Part shown: positions 1 to 9,065 of the stretch, piece by piece
Layout: every line of letters begins with the position of its first letter
How positions within the stretch are numbered: position 1 is the stretch's first letter
From: DATARH01 sp036489765
Lineage (GTDB): Bacteria > Pseudomonadota > Alphaproteobacteria > ATCC43930 > CGMCC-115725
Length of the DNA: 64,000 bases
NCBI GenBank assembly: GCA_036489765.1
Contig: DASXFE010000040.1
Location: 1 to 64,000 of the forward strand
Reading direction: 5' to 3'
Program-made: the position numbers and the translations under genes
Notes under the pieces: generated by a model
What the model was told of the DNA's origin: nothing
Seen by the model: the letters and a program-made list of their open reading frames with translations, nothing else
The model's database searches: none

Positions 1-1
1 C

Positions 2-547
2 GAAAAGAAATACATGAACTTCATCAAGGCCGAGCTGGCGCCTCGCTATGCCGAGTTCATCGGCAACGAGATCCAGAAGGCTTATCTCGAAAGCTATTCG
101 GATTACGGGCAGAACCTGTTCGACCGCTATGTCGCCTACGCCGACGCGTGGATCGAGGATTCGGACTATAAGGATCCGGATACCGGCCAGATGATGAACC
201 TGGAGCTCTTGAACCAGGAGCTGTCGAAGATCGAAAAGCCGGCCGGGATCGCCAATCCGAAGGATTTCCGCAACGAGGTCGTCAAATTCGCGCTCCGCGC
301 GCGGGCCCAGCACGGCGGCCACAACCCGTCATGGCAGTCCTACGAACAGCTGCGCGAGGTCATCGAGCGGCGCATGTTCAGCCAGGTCGAGGACCTGCTG
401 CCGGTGATCAGCTTTGGCACCAAAAAGGACTCGGATACCGAGAAGAAGCACGCCGACTTCCTCGAGCGGATGGTGTCGCGCGGCTATACCGAGCGGCAGG
501 TGCGCCGGCTGGTCGAGTGGTACATGCGGGTGAACAAGGCCGGATAG
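2..547 (+). CDS. prkA: PrkA family serine protein kinase, C-terminal part (5' end outside window)
   Basis: This is the last 180 or so residues of a PrkA-type serine kinase. The frame is already open at base 2, so the gene begins before the window and the ATG at 14 is internal. The visible part is the C-terminal domain, which in PrkA follows the AAA+ and kinase regions; it contains the segment around YADAWIEDSDYKD and ends MRVNKAG. PrkA proteins are cytoplasmic stress and starvation kinases. The next two genes encode DUF444 (YeaH) and SpoVR (YcgB) proteins, the same trio found as yeaG-yeaH and ycgB in enterobacteria, which strongly supports the name. The gap to the next gene is 44 bp, consistent with one operon. 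Confidence 0.93.
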   Translation, partial: EKKYMNFIKAELAPRYAEFIGNEIQKAYLESYSDYGQNLFDRYVAYADAWIEDSDYKDPDTGQMMNLELLNQELSKIEKPAGIANPKDFRNEVVKFALRARAQHGGHNPSWQSYEQLREVIERRMFSQVEDLLPVISFGTKKDSDTEKKHADFLERMVSRGYTERQVRRLVEWYMRVNKAG

Positions 548-591
548 GCGAGGCCCTGGGTCATTAGCCCGTTGGGCCGGGAGAGGTATCG

Positions 592-1884
592 ATGAACATC
601 GTCGATCGTCGGCCAAACCCGAAAGGCAAAAGCCTCAGCAACCGGCAACGGTTTCTGACGCGGGCCCGGGGCGAGGTCAAAGCGGCAGTGCAGGACGCCT
701 TGCGCAAGCGCAAGGTCGCCGATGTCGAGCACGGCGAAAAGGTCGCGATCCCGACGCGCGGGATCACCGAGCCGGTGTTTCACCATAGCCGCCGCACGGG
801 CAAGAACGACATCGTCGTGCCCGGCAACAAGGAGTATGTCCGCGGCGACGAGATCCCGCGCCCGCAAGGGGGCGGCGAGGGCGGCGGCCGCGAGGGCAGT
901 CCCGACGGCAGTGGCGAGGACCCGTTCGAGTTCACGCTGTCGAAGGAGGAGTTCCTCGACCTCTTCTTCGAGGATCTGGAACTGCCGGATCTGGTGAAGA
1001 AGAGTCTGCGCGACACCGTTGCGGTCGATCTCCAGCGTGCCGGGTACACGGTCAACGGCACTCCGTCGAATCTTTCGGTGCCGCGCACGATGCGCAACAG
1101 CATGGCGCGTCGCATCGCGCTGCACCGGCCAAAGCTCGTCGACATCGAGGCGATCGAGGCGCAGCTCGCGGAGGCAAAGGAAAACGGTGCCGGCGAGCGC
1201 GAGATCGCCGAGCTCGCGGCGCTCCTCGAGCGAGCCACGCGGCGCACCAAGATCATCCCCTACATCGACCCGATCGACGTGCGCTATCGCCGCTATGAGC
1301 GGGTGCCGAAGCCAAACACCGAGGCGGTGATGTTCTGCCTGATGGACGTGTCGGGCTCGATGACCGAGGCGATGAAGGACCTCGCCAAGCGGTTCTTCAT
1401 GCTGCTGCACGTGTTTCTGGTGCGGCGCTATCGCCAAGTCGATGTGGTCTTTATCCGCCACACCTCGACCGCCGAAGAGGTCGACGAGGAGACGTTCTTC
1501 TACAGCCGCGAGACGGGCGGCACCGTCGTGTCGACGGCGCTCGACAAAATGATCGAGATCGCCCGCGCGCGCTATCCGACAGATCGCTGGAACATCTACG
1601 GCGCGCAAGCCTCGGACGGCGACAATTACGGTGCCGATTCGAGCCGCTGCGTGTCGCTGCTCGGGGGCGAGGTGCTGCCGCTTTGCCAGTACTACGCCTA
1701 TGTCGAGGTCGGCGACGGGATGGGCGGCGGTCTGAGCGGCCTGTCGCGCGACAGCGATCTGTGGCGGGCCTATAGCGAGGTCGCGCCGGCGCACCAGCAT
1801 TTCGCGATGCGGCGGGTCGGCGACCCGGCGCAGATCTTTTCGGTATTCCACGAGCTTTTCGCCAAGGGGTGCGTCCGTGCCTGA
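592..1884 (+). CDS. YeaH/YhbH family protein (DUF444, UPF0229)
   Basis: A 430-residue cytoplasmic protein of the DUF444 family, the usual partner of PrkA. The N-terminus MNIVDRRPNPKGKSLSNRQR is typical of the family, followed by a Gly-rich linker (about residues 88-108). A von Willebrand A-like domain lies in the C-terminal half, with the MIDAS-type motif DVSGSM near residue 253. The molecular function is unknown; a role in assembling or regulating the PrkA stress complex is inferred from conserved synteny. It sits between prkA and spoVR and overlaps the SpoVR start by 8 bp, so translational coupling is likely. Confidence 0.93.
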   Translation: MNIVDRRPNPKGKSLSNRQRFLTRARGEVKAAVQDALRKRKVADVEHGEKVAIPTRGITEPVFHHSRRTGKNDIVVPGNKEYVRGDEIPRPQGGGEGGGREGSPDGSGEDPFEFTLSKEEFLDLFFEDLELPDLVKKSLRDTVAVDLQRAGYTVNGTPSNLSVPRTMRNSMARRIALHRPKLVDIEAIEAQLAEAKENGAGEREIAELAALLERATRRTKIIPYIDPIDVRYRRYERVPKPNTEAVMFCLMDVSGSMTEAMKDLAKRFFMLLHVFLVRRYRQVDVVFIRHTSTAEEVDEETFFYSRETGGTVVSTALDKMIEIARARYPTDRWNIYGAQASDGDNYGADSSRCVSLLGGEVLPLCQYYAYVEVGDGMGGGLSGLSRDSDLWRAYSEVAPAHQHFAMRRVGDPAQIFSVFHELFAKGCVRA

Positions 1885-3445
1885 TACCCGAATAGTGGGG
1901 CTCGAAGCGGGGAGCGGCGTGACGCCGCTCTTCACCGAATCCAACTGGGATTTCGGCCTCCTGCGCCGCACCTATGACGAGATCGAGAAGATCGCTGTCG
2001 AGGAGCTGGGGCTCGACTACTACCCGGTCCAGATCGAGGTGATCACGTCTGAGCAGATGCTCGATGCGTATGCGGCGGTCGGGCTGCCGCTGATGTACAA
2101 GCACTGGAGCTTCGGCAAGCGCTTCGCCTATCACGAGACGCTTTACAGGAAGGGGCTCCAGGGCCTCGCCTATGAGATCGTCATCAATTCGAACCCGGTA
2201 ATCTGCTACATCATGGAGGAGAATTCCATGACCATGCAGACGCTGGTCATGGCGCATGCGGCGATCGGCCATAATCACTTCTTCAAGAATAATTATCTGT
2301 TCCGGCAGTGGACCGATGCCGACGGCATCCTCGACTATCTGAGCTTTGCACGCGACTACGTCGCCCAGTGCGAGGAGAAATACGGGTTCGAGGCCGTCGA
2401 GCAGGTGCTCGATGCCGCCCATGCGCTACAGGACCAAGGCGTCAACCGCTATGCCCACCGCTCACGCCCGAACCTCGCCGAGGAGCGCCGCCGGGCCGAA
2501 GAACGGCGCGCCTATGAGGAGGAGTCGTACAACGACCTCTGGCGCACCGTGCCCACGTCGGGAAAGCCCGACGAAGACGCGGACGCTGTGCAGAAGCACG
2601 CGACCGAGATCAAGCGCCGCCTCGGCCTGCCCGAGGAGAACCTGCTCTATTTCATCGAGAAACGGGCGCCGCGGCTCGAGGATTGGCAACGCGAGCTGAT
2701 CCGCATCGTCCGTCACGTGTCGCAGTATTTCTATCCGCAAAAGCAGCTCAAGCTGATGAACGAGGGCTGCGCGACCTTTGTCCATTACGAGATCATGAAC
2801 CGGCTGCACGACCGGGGCCTGATCACCGAAGGGTCGATGCTCGAATTCCTGCACTCGCATTCGAGCGTGGTGTTCCAGCCGGGGTTCGACGACCCGCGCT
2901 TCAACGGCATCAACCCCTATGCGCTCGGCTTCGAGATGATGGCCGACATCCAGCGCATCTGCGACAAGCCGACCCCGGAAGACCGCGAGTGGTTCCCCGA
3001 TATCGCCGGGTGCCGCGACGCCTATGGCGTGCTCCGCCACGCCTGGGCCAATTACCGCGATGAGAGCTTTATCCTGCAGTACCTGAGCCCGGCGATGATC
3101 CGCCGGTTCAAGCTGTTCCACGTCACCGACGACGCCGCGAAGCCGGCGATGCGGGTCGAGGCGATCCACGACGACTGGGGCTATCGCCGCATCCGCACCG
3201 CGCTGTCTAAGCAATACGATTTGTCTCGGCGCGAGCCGGACATCCAGGTCGTCGATGTCGATCTGACCGGCGACCGGTGCCTGGTATTGGCGCATTACGT
3301 CCATGACGGCGTCCTGCTCGACGACAAGACCTGCCGCCACGTGCTGCGGTACACGTCGCAGCTTTGGGGATACGCGGTGCGGCTGCTGGAGATCGAGGCC
3401 GCGACCGAGAAGGTGCTCAAGACCTACGAGGCGGAGACGAAGTAG
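1877..3445 (+). CDS. SpoVR family protein (YcgB-like)
   Basis: A 522-residue protein of the SpoVR/YcgB family, close to the usual length of about 510. It starts at GTG 1877 inside the end of the DUF444 gene. Visible landmarks are the N-terminal SNWDFGLLRRTYDEIEKIA, the His-rich MAHAAIGHNHFFKNN region, and NEGCATFVHYEIMNRLHDRG, all characteristic of the family. In Bacillus SpoVR affects spore cortex formation. In Gram-negative bacteria it is a stress-associated protein of unknown mechanism encoded with PrkA and DUF444. Here it closes the three-gene operon and is followed by a dispersed palindromic repeat. Confidence 0.93.
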   Translation: MPDTRIVGLEAGSGVTPLFTESNWDFGLLRRTYDEIEKIAVEELGLDYYPVQIEVITSEQMLDAYAAVGLPLMYKHWSFGKRFAYHETLYRKGLQGLAYEIVINSNPVICYIMEENSMTMQTLVMAHAAIGHNHFFKNNYLFRQWTDADGILDYLSFARDYVAQCEEKYGFEAVEQVLDAAHALQDQGVNRYAHRSRPNLAEERRRAEERRAYEEESYNDLWRTVPTSGKPDEDADAVQKHATEIKRRLGLPEENLLYFIEKRAPRLEDWQRELIRIVRHVSQYFYPQKQLKLMNEGCATFVHYEIMNRLHDRGLITEGSMLEFLHSHSSVVFQPGFDDPRFNGINPYALGFEMMADIQRICDKPTPEDREWFPDIAGCRDAYGVLRHAWANYRDESFILQYLSPAMIRRFKLFHVTDDAAKPAMRVEAIHDDWGYRRIRTALSKQYDLSRREPDIQVVDVDLTGDRCLVLAHYVHDGVLLDDKTCRHVLRYTSQLWGYAVRLLEIEAATEKVLKTYEAETK

Positions 3446-3467
3446 CCTACAGGTTTGCATGCGCGGG

Positions 3468-3546
3468 GTGCGTCCTTTGAGACGCGCCCTCTGGGCGCTC
3501 CTCAGCCTGAGGAGCCCGCTTGGCGGGCGGTCTCGAAGGACGCACA
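3468..3546. repeat. Dispersed palindromic repeat, copy 1
   Basis: Intergenic palindromic element between spoVR and tsaD. Its left part (GAGACGCGCCCT then GCGCTCCTCAG) and right part (TCTCGAAGGACGCAC) are complementary at the ends and closely match a second copy at 39294-39417. It looks like a REP/BIME-like interspersed element rather than a gene. It could also stabilise or terminate the upstream transcript. Confidence 0.7.
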
Positions 3547-3604
3547 ACGGCGATCCCAGTGGGCGACGCTTGCGGCACGGCTCTCCCCATGCCATGTGAG
3601 CGTC

Positions 3605-4660
3605 ATGCCCTCCCACACCGTTCTCGGCATCGAAACCTCGTGCGACGAGACCGCGGTGGCTGTCGTCGGCGAGGGGCGGGAGATCCGGGCGAATATCGTT
3701 CAGTCGCAGCTCGAGGAGCACGCACCCTATGGCGGGGTCGTGCCGGAGATCGCGGCGCGGGCGCATCTCGACCATGTCGACGGGCTGGTGCGACGCGCGC
3801 TTGACGAGGCCGGTGTCGGGCTCGGCGGGATCGACGCGGTCGCGGCCTCGGCGGGGCCGGGGCTGGTCGGCGGGCTGCTGGTCGGGACGATGGCGGGGAA
3901 GGGGATCGCCTGGGGGGCCGGCAAGCCTTATGTCGCGGTCAATCACCTCGAGGCGCATGCGCTGACGGCACGGCTCACCGACGACGTCGCGTTTCCGTAC
4001 CTCTTGCTGCTGGTGTCGGGCGGGCATTCGCAGCTTCTCGTGTGCCGCGGCGTCGGACAGTTCGTGCAGCTCGGCACGACGCGCGACGATGCGGCCGGCG
4101 AGGCTTTTGATAAGGCGGCGAAACTGCTCGGCCTCGCCCAGCCCGGCGGTCCGGCGATCGAGCTGGCGGCACGGGACGGAGACCCGGCGCGGTTCAAGCT
4201 GCCGCGGCCGCTGCAAGGGCGGGGCGGGTGCGATTTTTCGTTTTCCGGGCTCAAGACCGCGGTGCGCGAGCGGGTCGAGGCGGCGTCGCCGCTCGCGCCC
4301 GCCGATGTCGCCGACCTCGCCGCCGCCGTCGAGCGGGCGATCGCCGAGGCGCTGGCCGACCGCACCCGGCACGCCATCGCCTGGTTTACCCGGCACCACC
4401 CCGAGGGCAAGACGCTGGTCGTCGCCGGCGGGGTCGCGGCGAACGGGCGGTTGCGGCGGCGGCTCTCGGACCTCGCGGGCGAGGCCGGGCTGGCGTTTGT
4501 CGCGCCGCCGCCCAGGCTTTGCACCGACAACGGCGCGATGATCGCGTGGGCTGGGCTGGAGCGGTTGCGGCTGGGGCTCACCGACGGGCTCGACGCCCCG
4601 GTGCGGCCGCGCTGGCCGCTCGACCCGGCGGCGGATTCGCGGAAGGGCGCGCGGCGGTGA
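3605..4660 (+). CDS. tsaD: tRNA N6-threonylcarbamoyladenosine transferase TsaD
   Basis: TsaD transfers the threonylcarbamoyl group to A37 of ANN-decoding tRNAs, together with TsaB and TsaE. The frame is open upstream through the repeat, but the conserved N-terminus MPSHTVLGIETSCDETAVAV fixes the start at ATG 3605, giving 351 residues, a normal length. The metal-binding His pair of NHLEAHAL is at about residues 114 and 118, and the ASAGPGLVGGLLVG loop precedes it. The conserved VAGGVAANGRLR and LCTDNGAMIAW segments lie near the C-terminus. Its stop overlaps the gpsA GTG start (GTGA), so the two are translationally coupled. Confidence 0.97.
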   Translation: MPSHTVLGIETSCDETAVAVVGEGREIRANIVQSQLEEHAPYGGVVPEIAARAHLDHVDGLVRRALDEAGVGLGGIDAVAASAGPGLVGGLLVGTMAGKGIAWGAGKPYVAVNHLEAHALTARLTDDVAFPYLLLLVSGGHSQLLVCRGVGQFVQLGTTRDDAAGEAFDKAAKLLGLAQPGGPAIELAARDGDPARFKLPRPLQGRGGCDFSFSGLKTAVRERVEAASPLAPADVADLAAAVERAIAEALADRTRHAIAWFTRHHPEGKTLVVAGGVAANGRLRRRLSDLAGEAGLAFVAPPPRLCTDNGAMIAWAGLERLRLGLTDGLDAPVRPRWPLDPAADSRKGARR

Positions 4661-5634
4661 GGCGGCTCGCGGTCTTCGGCGGCGGCGCCTGGGGCACGGC
4701 CTTGGCGGTCGTCGCCCGCCGCGCCGGATCGGACGTGGTGCTGTGGGCGCGCGATCCGGCGCTGGTGGCGGCGGTCAACACGCGCCACGAGAACCCGGTG
4801 TTTCTGCCCGGCATCCGGCTCGACCCGGCGATCGCCGCGACCACCGACCCCGGCGCCGCGCTCGACGGCGCCGAGGCGGCGCTGATGGTCGTGCCGGCGC
4901 AATTCCTGCGCGGCGTCCTCGGGCGGGTCGCGCCCAGGGTCCCGCTGCTGCTCTGCGCGAAGGGGATCGAGAACGGGTCGCTGCTGACGATGTCGGAGAT
5001 GGCGGAAGAGGCCGCGCCGGCGGCGCCGGCTGCGGTGCTGTCGGGGCCGAGCTTCGCCATCGAGGTGGCTGCCGACAAGCCTGCCGCGGTCGTCATCGCC
5101 AGCCGCGAGGAGGGCCTCGCGCGCGACTTTACGGCGGCGCTGGGCACGGCGCGGTTCCGCCCCTATCTGTCGCACGACCCGATCGGTGCCGAGATCGGCG
5201 GCGCCGGCAAAAATGTCGTCGCGATCGCCTGCGGGATCATCGACGGGCGCGGGCTCGGCGACAATGCGCGCGCCGCCCTGATCACCCGGGGCCTCGCCGA
5301 GATTGCCCGGCTGGGTGTTGCCAAGGGCGCCGATGCGGACACGTTCCGCGGGCTCTCAGGAATGGGCGACGTGGTGCTGACCTGCGCTGCGACGCAATCG
5401 CGCAACCACACGCTCGGGGCCGCGCTGGGCCGCGGCCTGAGCCTTGCCGAGGCGCTTTCGGGAAGCCGGGCGGTAGTCGAGGGGGTGGCGACGGCTGCTG
5501 CCCTTAATGCACTTGCCGGGCGGCTCGGAGTCGAGATGCCGATCACCGCCGCGGTCGACGGGGTGCTCCACCGCGGCCTTGCGATCGATACAATGATCGA
5601 GTCCCTTTTGGCCCGGCCCTATCGCGCCGAGTGA
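4657..5634 (+). CDS. gpsA: Glycerol-3-phosphate dehydrogenase [NAD(P)+]
   Basis: GpsA reduces dihydroxyacetone phosphate to sn-glycerol 3-phosphate for phospholipid synthesis. The protein has 325 residues from the GTG at 4657, which overlaps the tsaD stop. The NAD(P) Rossmann motif FGGGAWGTAL is at residues 7-16. The catalytic lysine lies in GAGKNVVAIACG near residue 185, and the substrate-binding NARAALITRGLAE segment follows. The start was chosen because VRRLAVFGGGAWG is the family N-terminus, although the frame is open further upstream inside tsaD. The tsaD-gpsA pairing is common in alphaproteobacteria. Confidence 0.97.
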   Translation: MRRLAVFGGGAWGTALAVVARRAGSDVVLWARDPALVAAVNTRHENPVFLPGIRLDPAIAATTDPGAALDGAEAALMVVPAQFLRGVLGRVAPRVPLLLCAKGIENGSLLTMSEMAEEAAPAAPAAVLSGPSFAIEVAADKPAAVVIASREEGLARDFTAALGTARFRPYLSHDPIGAEIGGAGKNVVAIACGIIDGRGLGDNARAALITRGLAEIARLGVAKGADADTFRGLSGMGDVVLTCAATQSRNHTLGAALGRGLSLAEALSGSRAVVEGVATAAALNALAGRLGVEMPITAAVDGVLHRGLAIDTMIESLLARPYRAE

Positions 5635-5720
5635 GCTTTTGTAACGGTAAAAGCATTTCCTGGAAGGCAGCAAAGCCCATATCATACCGGAGGCCCACAT
5701 CGCCGCCGATCTGGAGCGAG

Positions 5721-6047
5721 ATGAGCGACAACGAACCACCACGCGAAGGGGGACCGGGCACCGGCGTCATCGTCAAATCGAAGCCGAAGACGAAGAAGCC
5801 GTCGATGTACAAGGTTTTGATGCTGAACGACGACTATACGCCGATGGAGTTCGTCGTTCACATCCTCGAGCGCTTTTTCGCCAAGAACCGGCAAGAGGCG
5901 ACGCGGATCATGATGCACGTTCATCGGCGCGGGGTCGGCATCTGCGGCGTCTATACCTATGAGGTGGCCGAGACCAAGGTGACCCAAGTCATGGATTTTG
6001 CCCGGCAGCATCAGCATCCGCTGCAATGCACGCTGGAAAAGGACTAG
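5721..6047 (+). CDS. clpS: ATP-dependent Clp protease adaptor ClpS
   Basis: A 108-residue N-degron adaptor that hands N-end-rule substrates to ClpAP. After an N-terminal extension with KSKPKTKKPSMYKVLMLNDD comes the conserved core: LNDDYTPMEFVV, the HVHRRGVGICGVYTYEVAE helix-loop and ending ECTLEKD-like CTLEKD. The start at ATG 5721 (MSDNEPPREG) has normal length for the family. It lies 16 bp upstream of clpA, the classic clpS-clpA arrangement. Confidence 0.96.
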   Translation: MSDNEPPREGGPGTGVIVKSKPKTKKPSMYKVLMLNDDYTPMEFVVHILERFFAKNRQEATRIMMHVHRRGVGICGVYTYEVAETKVTQVMDFARQHQHPLQCTLEKD

Positions 6048-6063
6048 AGGAAGGATCAGGGCG

Positions 6064-8382
6064 TTGCTGTCTCGCAACCTGGAAAAGTCGCTGCATCGGG
6101 CGCTCGCTTATGCCAACGAGCGGCGCCACGAATACGCCACCCTCGAGCACCTGCTGCTCGCCCTGACCGAAGATCAGGACGCGATCGCGGTGCTGCGGGC
6201 GTGCAGCGTCGATGTCGACCGGCTGCGCCGCGAGGTGACGACCTATGTCGACAACGAACTCACCAACCTCGTCGTCAGCCACAGCAACGCCGAGGACGCC
6301 AAGCCGACCGCGAGCTTCCAGCGCGTCTTGCAGCGCGCGGCGATCCATGTGCAGTCGTCGGGCCGCGAGGAGGTGACCGGCGCCAACGTGCTCGTCGCGA
6401 TGTTCGCCGAGCGCGAAAGCCACGCCGTTTACTTCCTGCAAGAACAGGACATGACCCGCTTCGACGCGGTCAACTACATCTCGCACGGCATCGCCAAGGC
6501 GCCGGGCCGCTCCGAGACGCGCCGGGTCCAGGGCGCCGAAGAGGAAGAGCGCGGCGAAAAGGGGCAAAAGCGCCAGCACGACGCGCTCGACGCCTATTGC
6601 GTCAACCTCAACAAAAAGGCCAAAGCCGGCAAGGTCGACCCGCTGATCGGGCGCGAGGCCGAGGTTGACCGTACGATCCAGATCCTCTGCCGCCGGTCGA
6701 AGAACAACCCGCTTTATGTCGGCGAGCCGGGGGTCGGCAAGACCGCGATCGCCGAGGGACTCGCCCGCCGCATCGTCCAGCGCGAAGTGCCCGAAGTGTT
6801 GATGAACGCGACGATCTACGCGCTCGACATGGGCGCGCTTCTCGCCGGCACGCGCTACCGCGGTGATTTCGAGGAGCGGCTGAAGGCCGTTCTCGCCGAG
6901 CTCGAAGCGACGCCCGGCTCGATCCTCTTCATCGACGAGATCCACACCGTGATCGGCGCCGGCGCGACCAGCGGCGGGGCGATGGACGCCTCGAACCTGT
7001 TGAAGCCGGCGCTCGCCAGCGGCGCGATCCGCTGCGTCGGATCGACGACCTATAAGGAATACCGCAACTACTTCGAGAAGGATCGCGCGCTCGTCCGCCG
7101 GTTCCAGAAGATCGACGTCAACGAGCCGACGATCGAGGATTCGATCAAGATCCTGCGCGGGCTCAAGCCGTATTACGAACGGCACCACAAGGTCCGCTAC
7201 ACGGCAGATGCGATCAAGGCCGCGGTCGAGCTGTCGCACCGCTATATCGGCGACCGCAAACTGCCCGACAAGGCGATCGACGTGATCGACGAGACTGGCG
7301 CCGCACAGATGCTGGTGCCGGAAAACCGCCGCCGCAAGACGATCACGGCGAAGGAAGTCGAGGCCTGCATCGCCACGATGGCGCGGATTCCACCAAAGAG
7401 CGTCTCGCGCGACGACCGCGAGGTGCTGAAGAACCTCGAACGCGATCTGCAGACGATGGTGTTCGGCCAGAACCCGGCCATTGAGGCGCTCGTCTCGGCA
7501 ATCAAGCTCGCCCGAGCCGGGCTCCGCGACCCCGAGAAGCCGATCGGCTCATACCTGTTCTCGGGCCCGACGGGTGTCGGCAAGACCGAGGTCGCGCGTC
7601 AGCTCGCGCGCACGATGGGGATCGAGATCACCCGCTTCGACATGTCGGAGTACATGGAGCGGCACACGGTCTCTCGGCTCATCGGTGCACCGCCGGGCTA
7701 TGTCGGGTTCGACCAGGGCGGGCTCCTCACCGACGCGATCGACCAGCACCCGCATTCGGTGCTGCTGCTCGACGAGATCGAAAAGGCCCATCCGGACCTG
7801 TTCAACATCCTGTTGCAGGTCATGGATTACGGGAAATTGACCGACCACAACGGCAAGAATGTCGATTTCCGCAACGTCATCCTGATCATGACGACGAATG
7901 CCGGCGCCTCCGACCTCGCCAAGCAGGCGATCGGCTTTGGCAGCGGTATCCGTACCGGCGACGATCACGAGGCGATCAACCGCATGTTCACGCCGGAATT
8001 CAGGAACCGGCTCGACGCGATCATCTCGTTCTCGGCCCTGGCGCCGGAGACGATCGGCCGCGTCGTCGACAAGTTCGTCTTTCAGCTCGAAGAACAGCTC
8101 GCCGATCGCAACGTCGTCATCGAGCTGCAAGCGAGCGCCCGCGAGTGGCTCGGCAAGAAAGGCTACGACCCGCTGTTCGGTGCGCGGCCGTTGGCCCGGA
8201 TCATCCAGGAGCACATCAAAAAGCCGCTGGCCGAGGAGCTCTTGTTCGGGCGCCTGGCGAAGGGCGGGATCGTCCGCGTCCGCCACGACGCCGACGACGA
8301 CAAACTCGCCTTCGACTTCGAGCCCCCGCCGACCCCCGCCAAACCGGAGGCGGAGCCGCAGGAACCGGAGCTGGTGGAGTAG
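6064..8382 (+). CDS. clpA: ATP-dependent Clp protease ATP-binding subunit ClpA
   Basis: AAA+ unfoldase of the ClpAP protease, 772 residues. The start is taken as TTG 6064, giving MLSRNLEKSLHRALAYANER, the family N-terminus, preceded by the ribosome binding site AGGAAGG at about 6050. An upstream in-frame ATG would add a non-family extension into clpS. The double Clp N-domain covers about residues 1-145. The first Walker A motif GEPGVGKT is near residue 220 and the second, GPTGVGKT, near 501. FIDEIHT and LLDEIEKAHPD are the Walker B motifs. The C-terminus is Pro/Glu-rich. Confidence 0.96.
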   Translation: MLSRNLEKSLHRALAYANERRHEYATLEHLLLALTEDQDAIAVLRACSVDVDRLRREVTTYVDNELTNLVVSHSNAEDAKPTASFQRVLQRAAIHVQSSGREEVTGANVLVAMFAERESHAVYFLQEQDMTRFDAVNYISHGIAKAPGRSETRRVQGAEEEERGEKGQKRQHDALDAYCVNLNKKAKAGKVDPLIGREAEVDRTIQILCRRSKNNPLYVGEPGVGKTAIAEGLARRIVQREVPEVLMNATIYALDMGALLAGTRYRGDFEERLKAVLAELEATPGSILFIDEIHTVIGAGATSGGAMDASNLLKPALASGAIRCVGSTTYKEYRNYFEKDRALVRRFQKIDVNEPTIEDSIKILRGLKPYYERHHKVRYTADAIKAAVELSHRYIGDRKLPDKAIDVIDETGAAQMLVPENRRRKTITAKEVEACIATMARIPPKSVSRDDREVLKNLERDLQTMVFGQNPAIEALVSAIKLARAGLRDPEKPIGSYLFSGPTGVGKTEVARQLARTMGIEITRFDMSEYMERHTVSRLIGAPPGYVGFDQGGLLTDAIDQHPHSVLLLDEIEKAHPDLFNILLQVMDYGKLTDHNGKNVDFRNVILIMTTNAGASDLAKQAIGFGSGIRTGDDHEAINRMFTPEFRNRLDAIISFSALAPETIGRVVDKFVFQLEEQLADRNVVIELQASAREWLGKKGYDPLFGARPLARIIQEHIKKPLAEELLFGRLAKGGIVRVRHDADDDKLAFDFEPPPTPAKPEAEPQEPELVE

Positions 8383-8395
8383 GGGAAGCGCTGCC

Positions 8396-8734
8396 CTAAT
8401 CGGCGCAATCGAGTTCGGTGCGGCAGACCGCCGCCAGTGCGGGCAGGCCCATCTGGATAGTTTCCCAGATGAGCTCGCTCTCGCGGATGAAATACCCGTG
8501 CGCGAGGATGTTGCGGAGCCCGAGGATTTGGCGCCACGGGATTTCCGGATTGCGCTGGCGATGTCTTCGCCGAGCCCCTTCGCCGCCTCTCCGATCGCCA
8601 GGATGCGGTAGGCGGTTGCGTTCCTGCACATCCGTATCTTCGAGAAATTGGTCGCGCGATAGGCCCGCGACTTGCCGTTCGATCCGCTCGATCAGTTCGA
8701 GGATGTCCAGCAGCAGATCCGCCGATCCTTGCAT
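8396..8734 (-). pseudogene. hepT: HepT-like HEPN ribonuclease toxin with two compensating frameshifts
   Basis: A 112-codon open frame whose two ends match HepT (DUF86) toxins. The N-terminus LLLDILELIERIERQ and the C-terminal PEIPWRQILGLRNILAHGYF, with the RNase motif RX4HXY (RNILAHGY), are typical. The middle (about 8556-8623) is nonsense in this frame (RLPHPGDRRGGEGARRRHRQ), but the next frame reads NATAYRILAIGEAAKGLGED, exactly the missing family core. One extra base near 8623 and one missing near 8555 would restore it. The coding frame is therefore either decayed or affected by two sequencing indels. Its ATG overlaps the mntA stop (TGATG), as in intact modules. Confidence 0.8.
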
Positions 8735-9030
8735 CAGAAAACGCGGACCGCATTACTTTCGATGCGCTGGCGCCGCCGCGGATGGATACCGCTGCGCGTC
8801 ATCAGGTCGACCTTAATCCCAAGGATGTCTTGCATCTGCTGCTGCAGTCCGACCAAGTCGAAGAGCGTAAAACCTTTCGCTCGCTTCAAGTCGAAGAAAA
8901 GGTCGACATCCGATTTTTCGTTATCATTACCTTTTGCCGTTGAGCCGAAGAGGAACAGCGAGGCGATCCCGGCATCGCGGAACTCGCGTTCGTGGCCCTT
9001 TAGCAGCTCGATCGCGCGCTCGCGGTTCAT
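8734..9030 (-). CDS. mntA: MntA-like minimal nucleotidyltransferase antitoxin
   Basis: A 98-residue antitoxin-type nucleotidyltransferase. The start ATG at 9030 gives MNRERAIELLKGHEREF. The polymerase-beta signature GSX10DXD is intact: GSTAKGNDNEKSDVD, near residues 29-43. Characterised MntA proteins neutralise HepT by adding AMP to the tyrosine of its RX4HXY motif. It is directly upstream of, and overlaps, hepT, the normal order for this module. If HepT is really broken, MntA may persist as an orphan antitoxin. Confidence 0.88.
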   Translation of the reverse strand: MNRERAIELLKGHEREFRDAGIASLFLFGSTAKGNDNEKSDVDLFFDLKRAKGFTLFDLVGLQQQMQDILGIKVDLMTRSGIHPRRRQRIESNAVRVF

Positions 9031-9065
9031 GCGAGTTACATAATGTCCGCTGAAAGCGATGTCAC

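Noticed and set aside
484..1971. 495-codon reverse frame opposite the DUF444 gene
   Set aside because: It is Arg/Leu/Ala/Val-rich antisense sequence without family motifs; the forward gene is clearly recognisable.
2462..4399. 645-codon reverse frame opposite spoVR and tsaD
   Set aside because: Antisense artefact of GC-rich coding DNA; both forward genes are certain.
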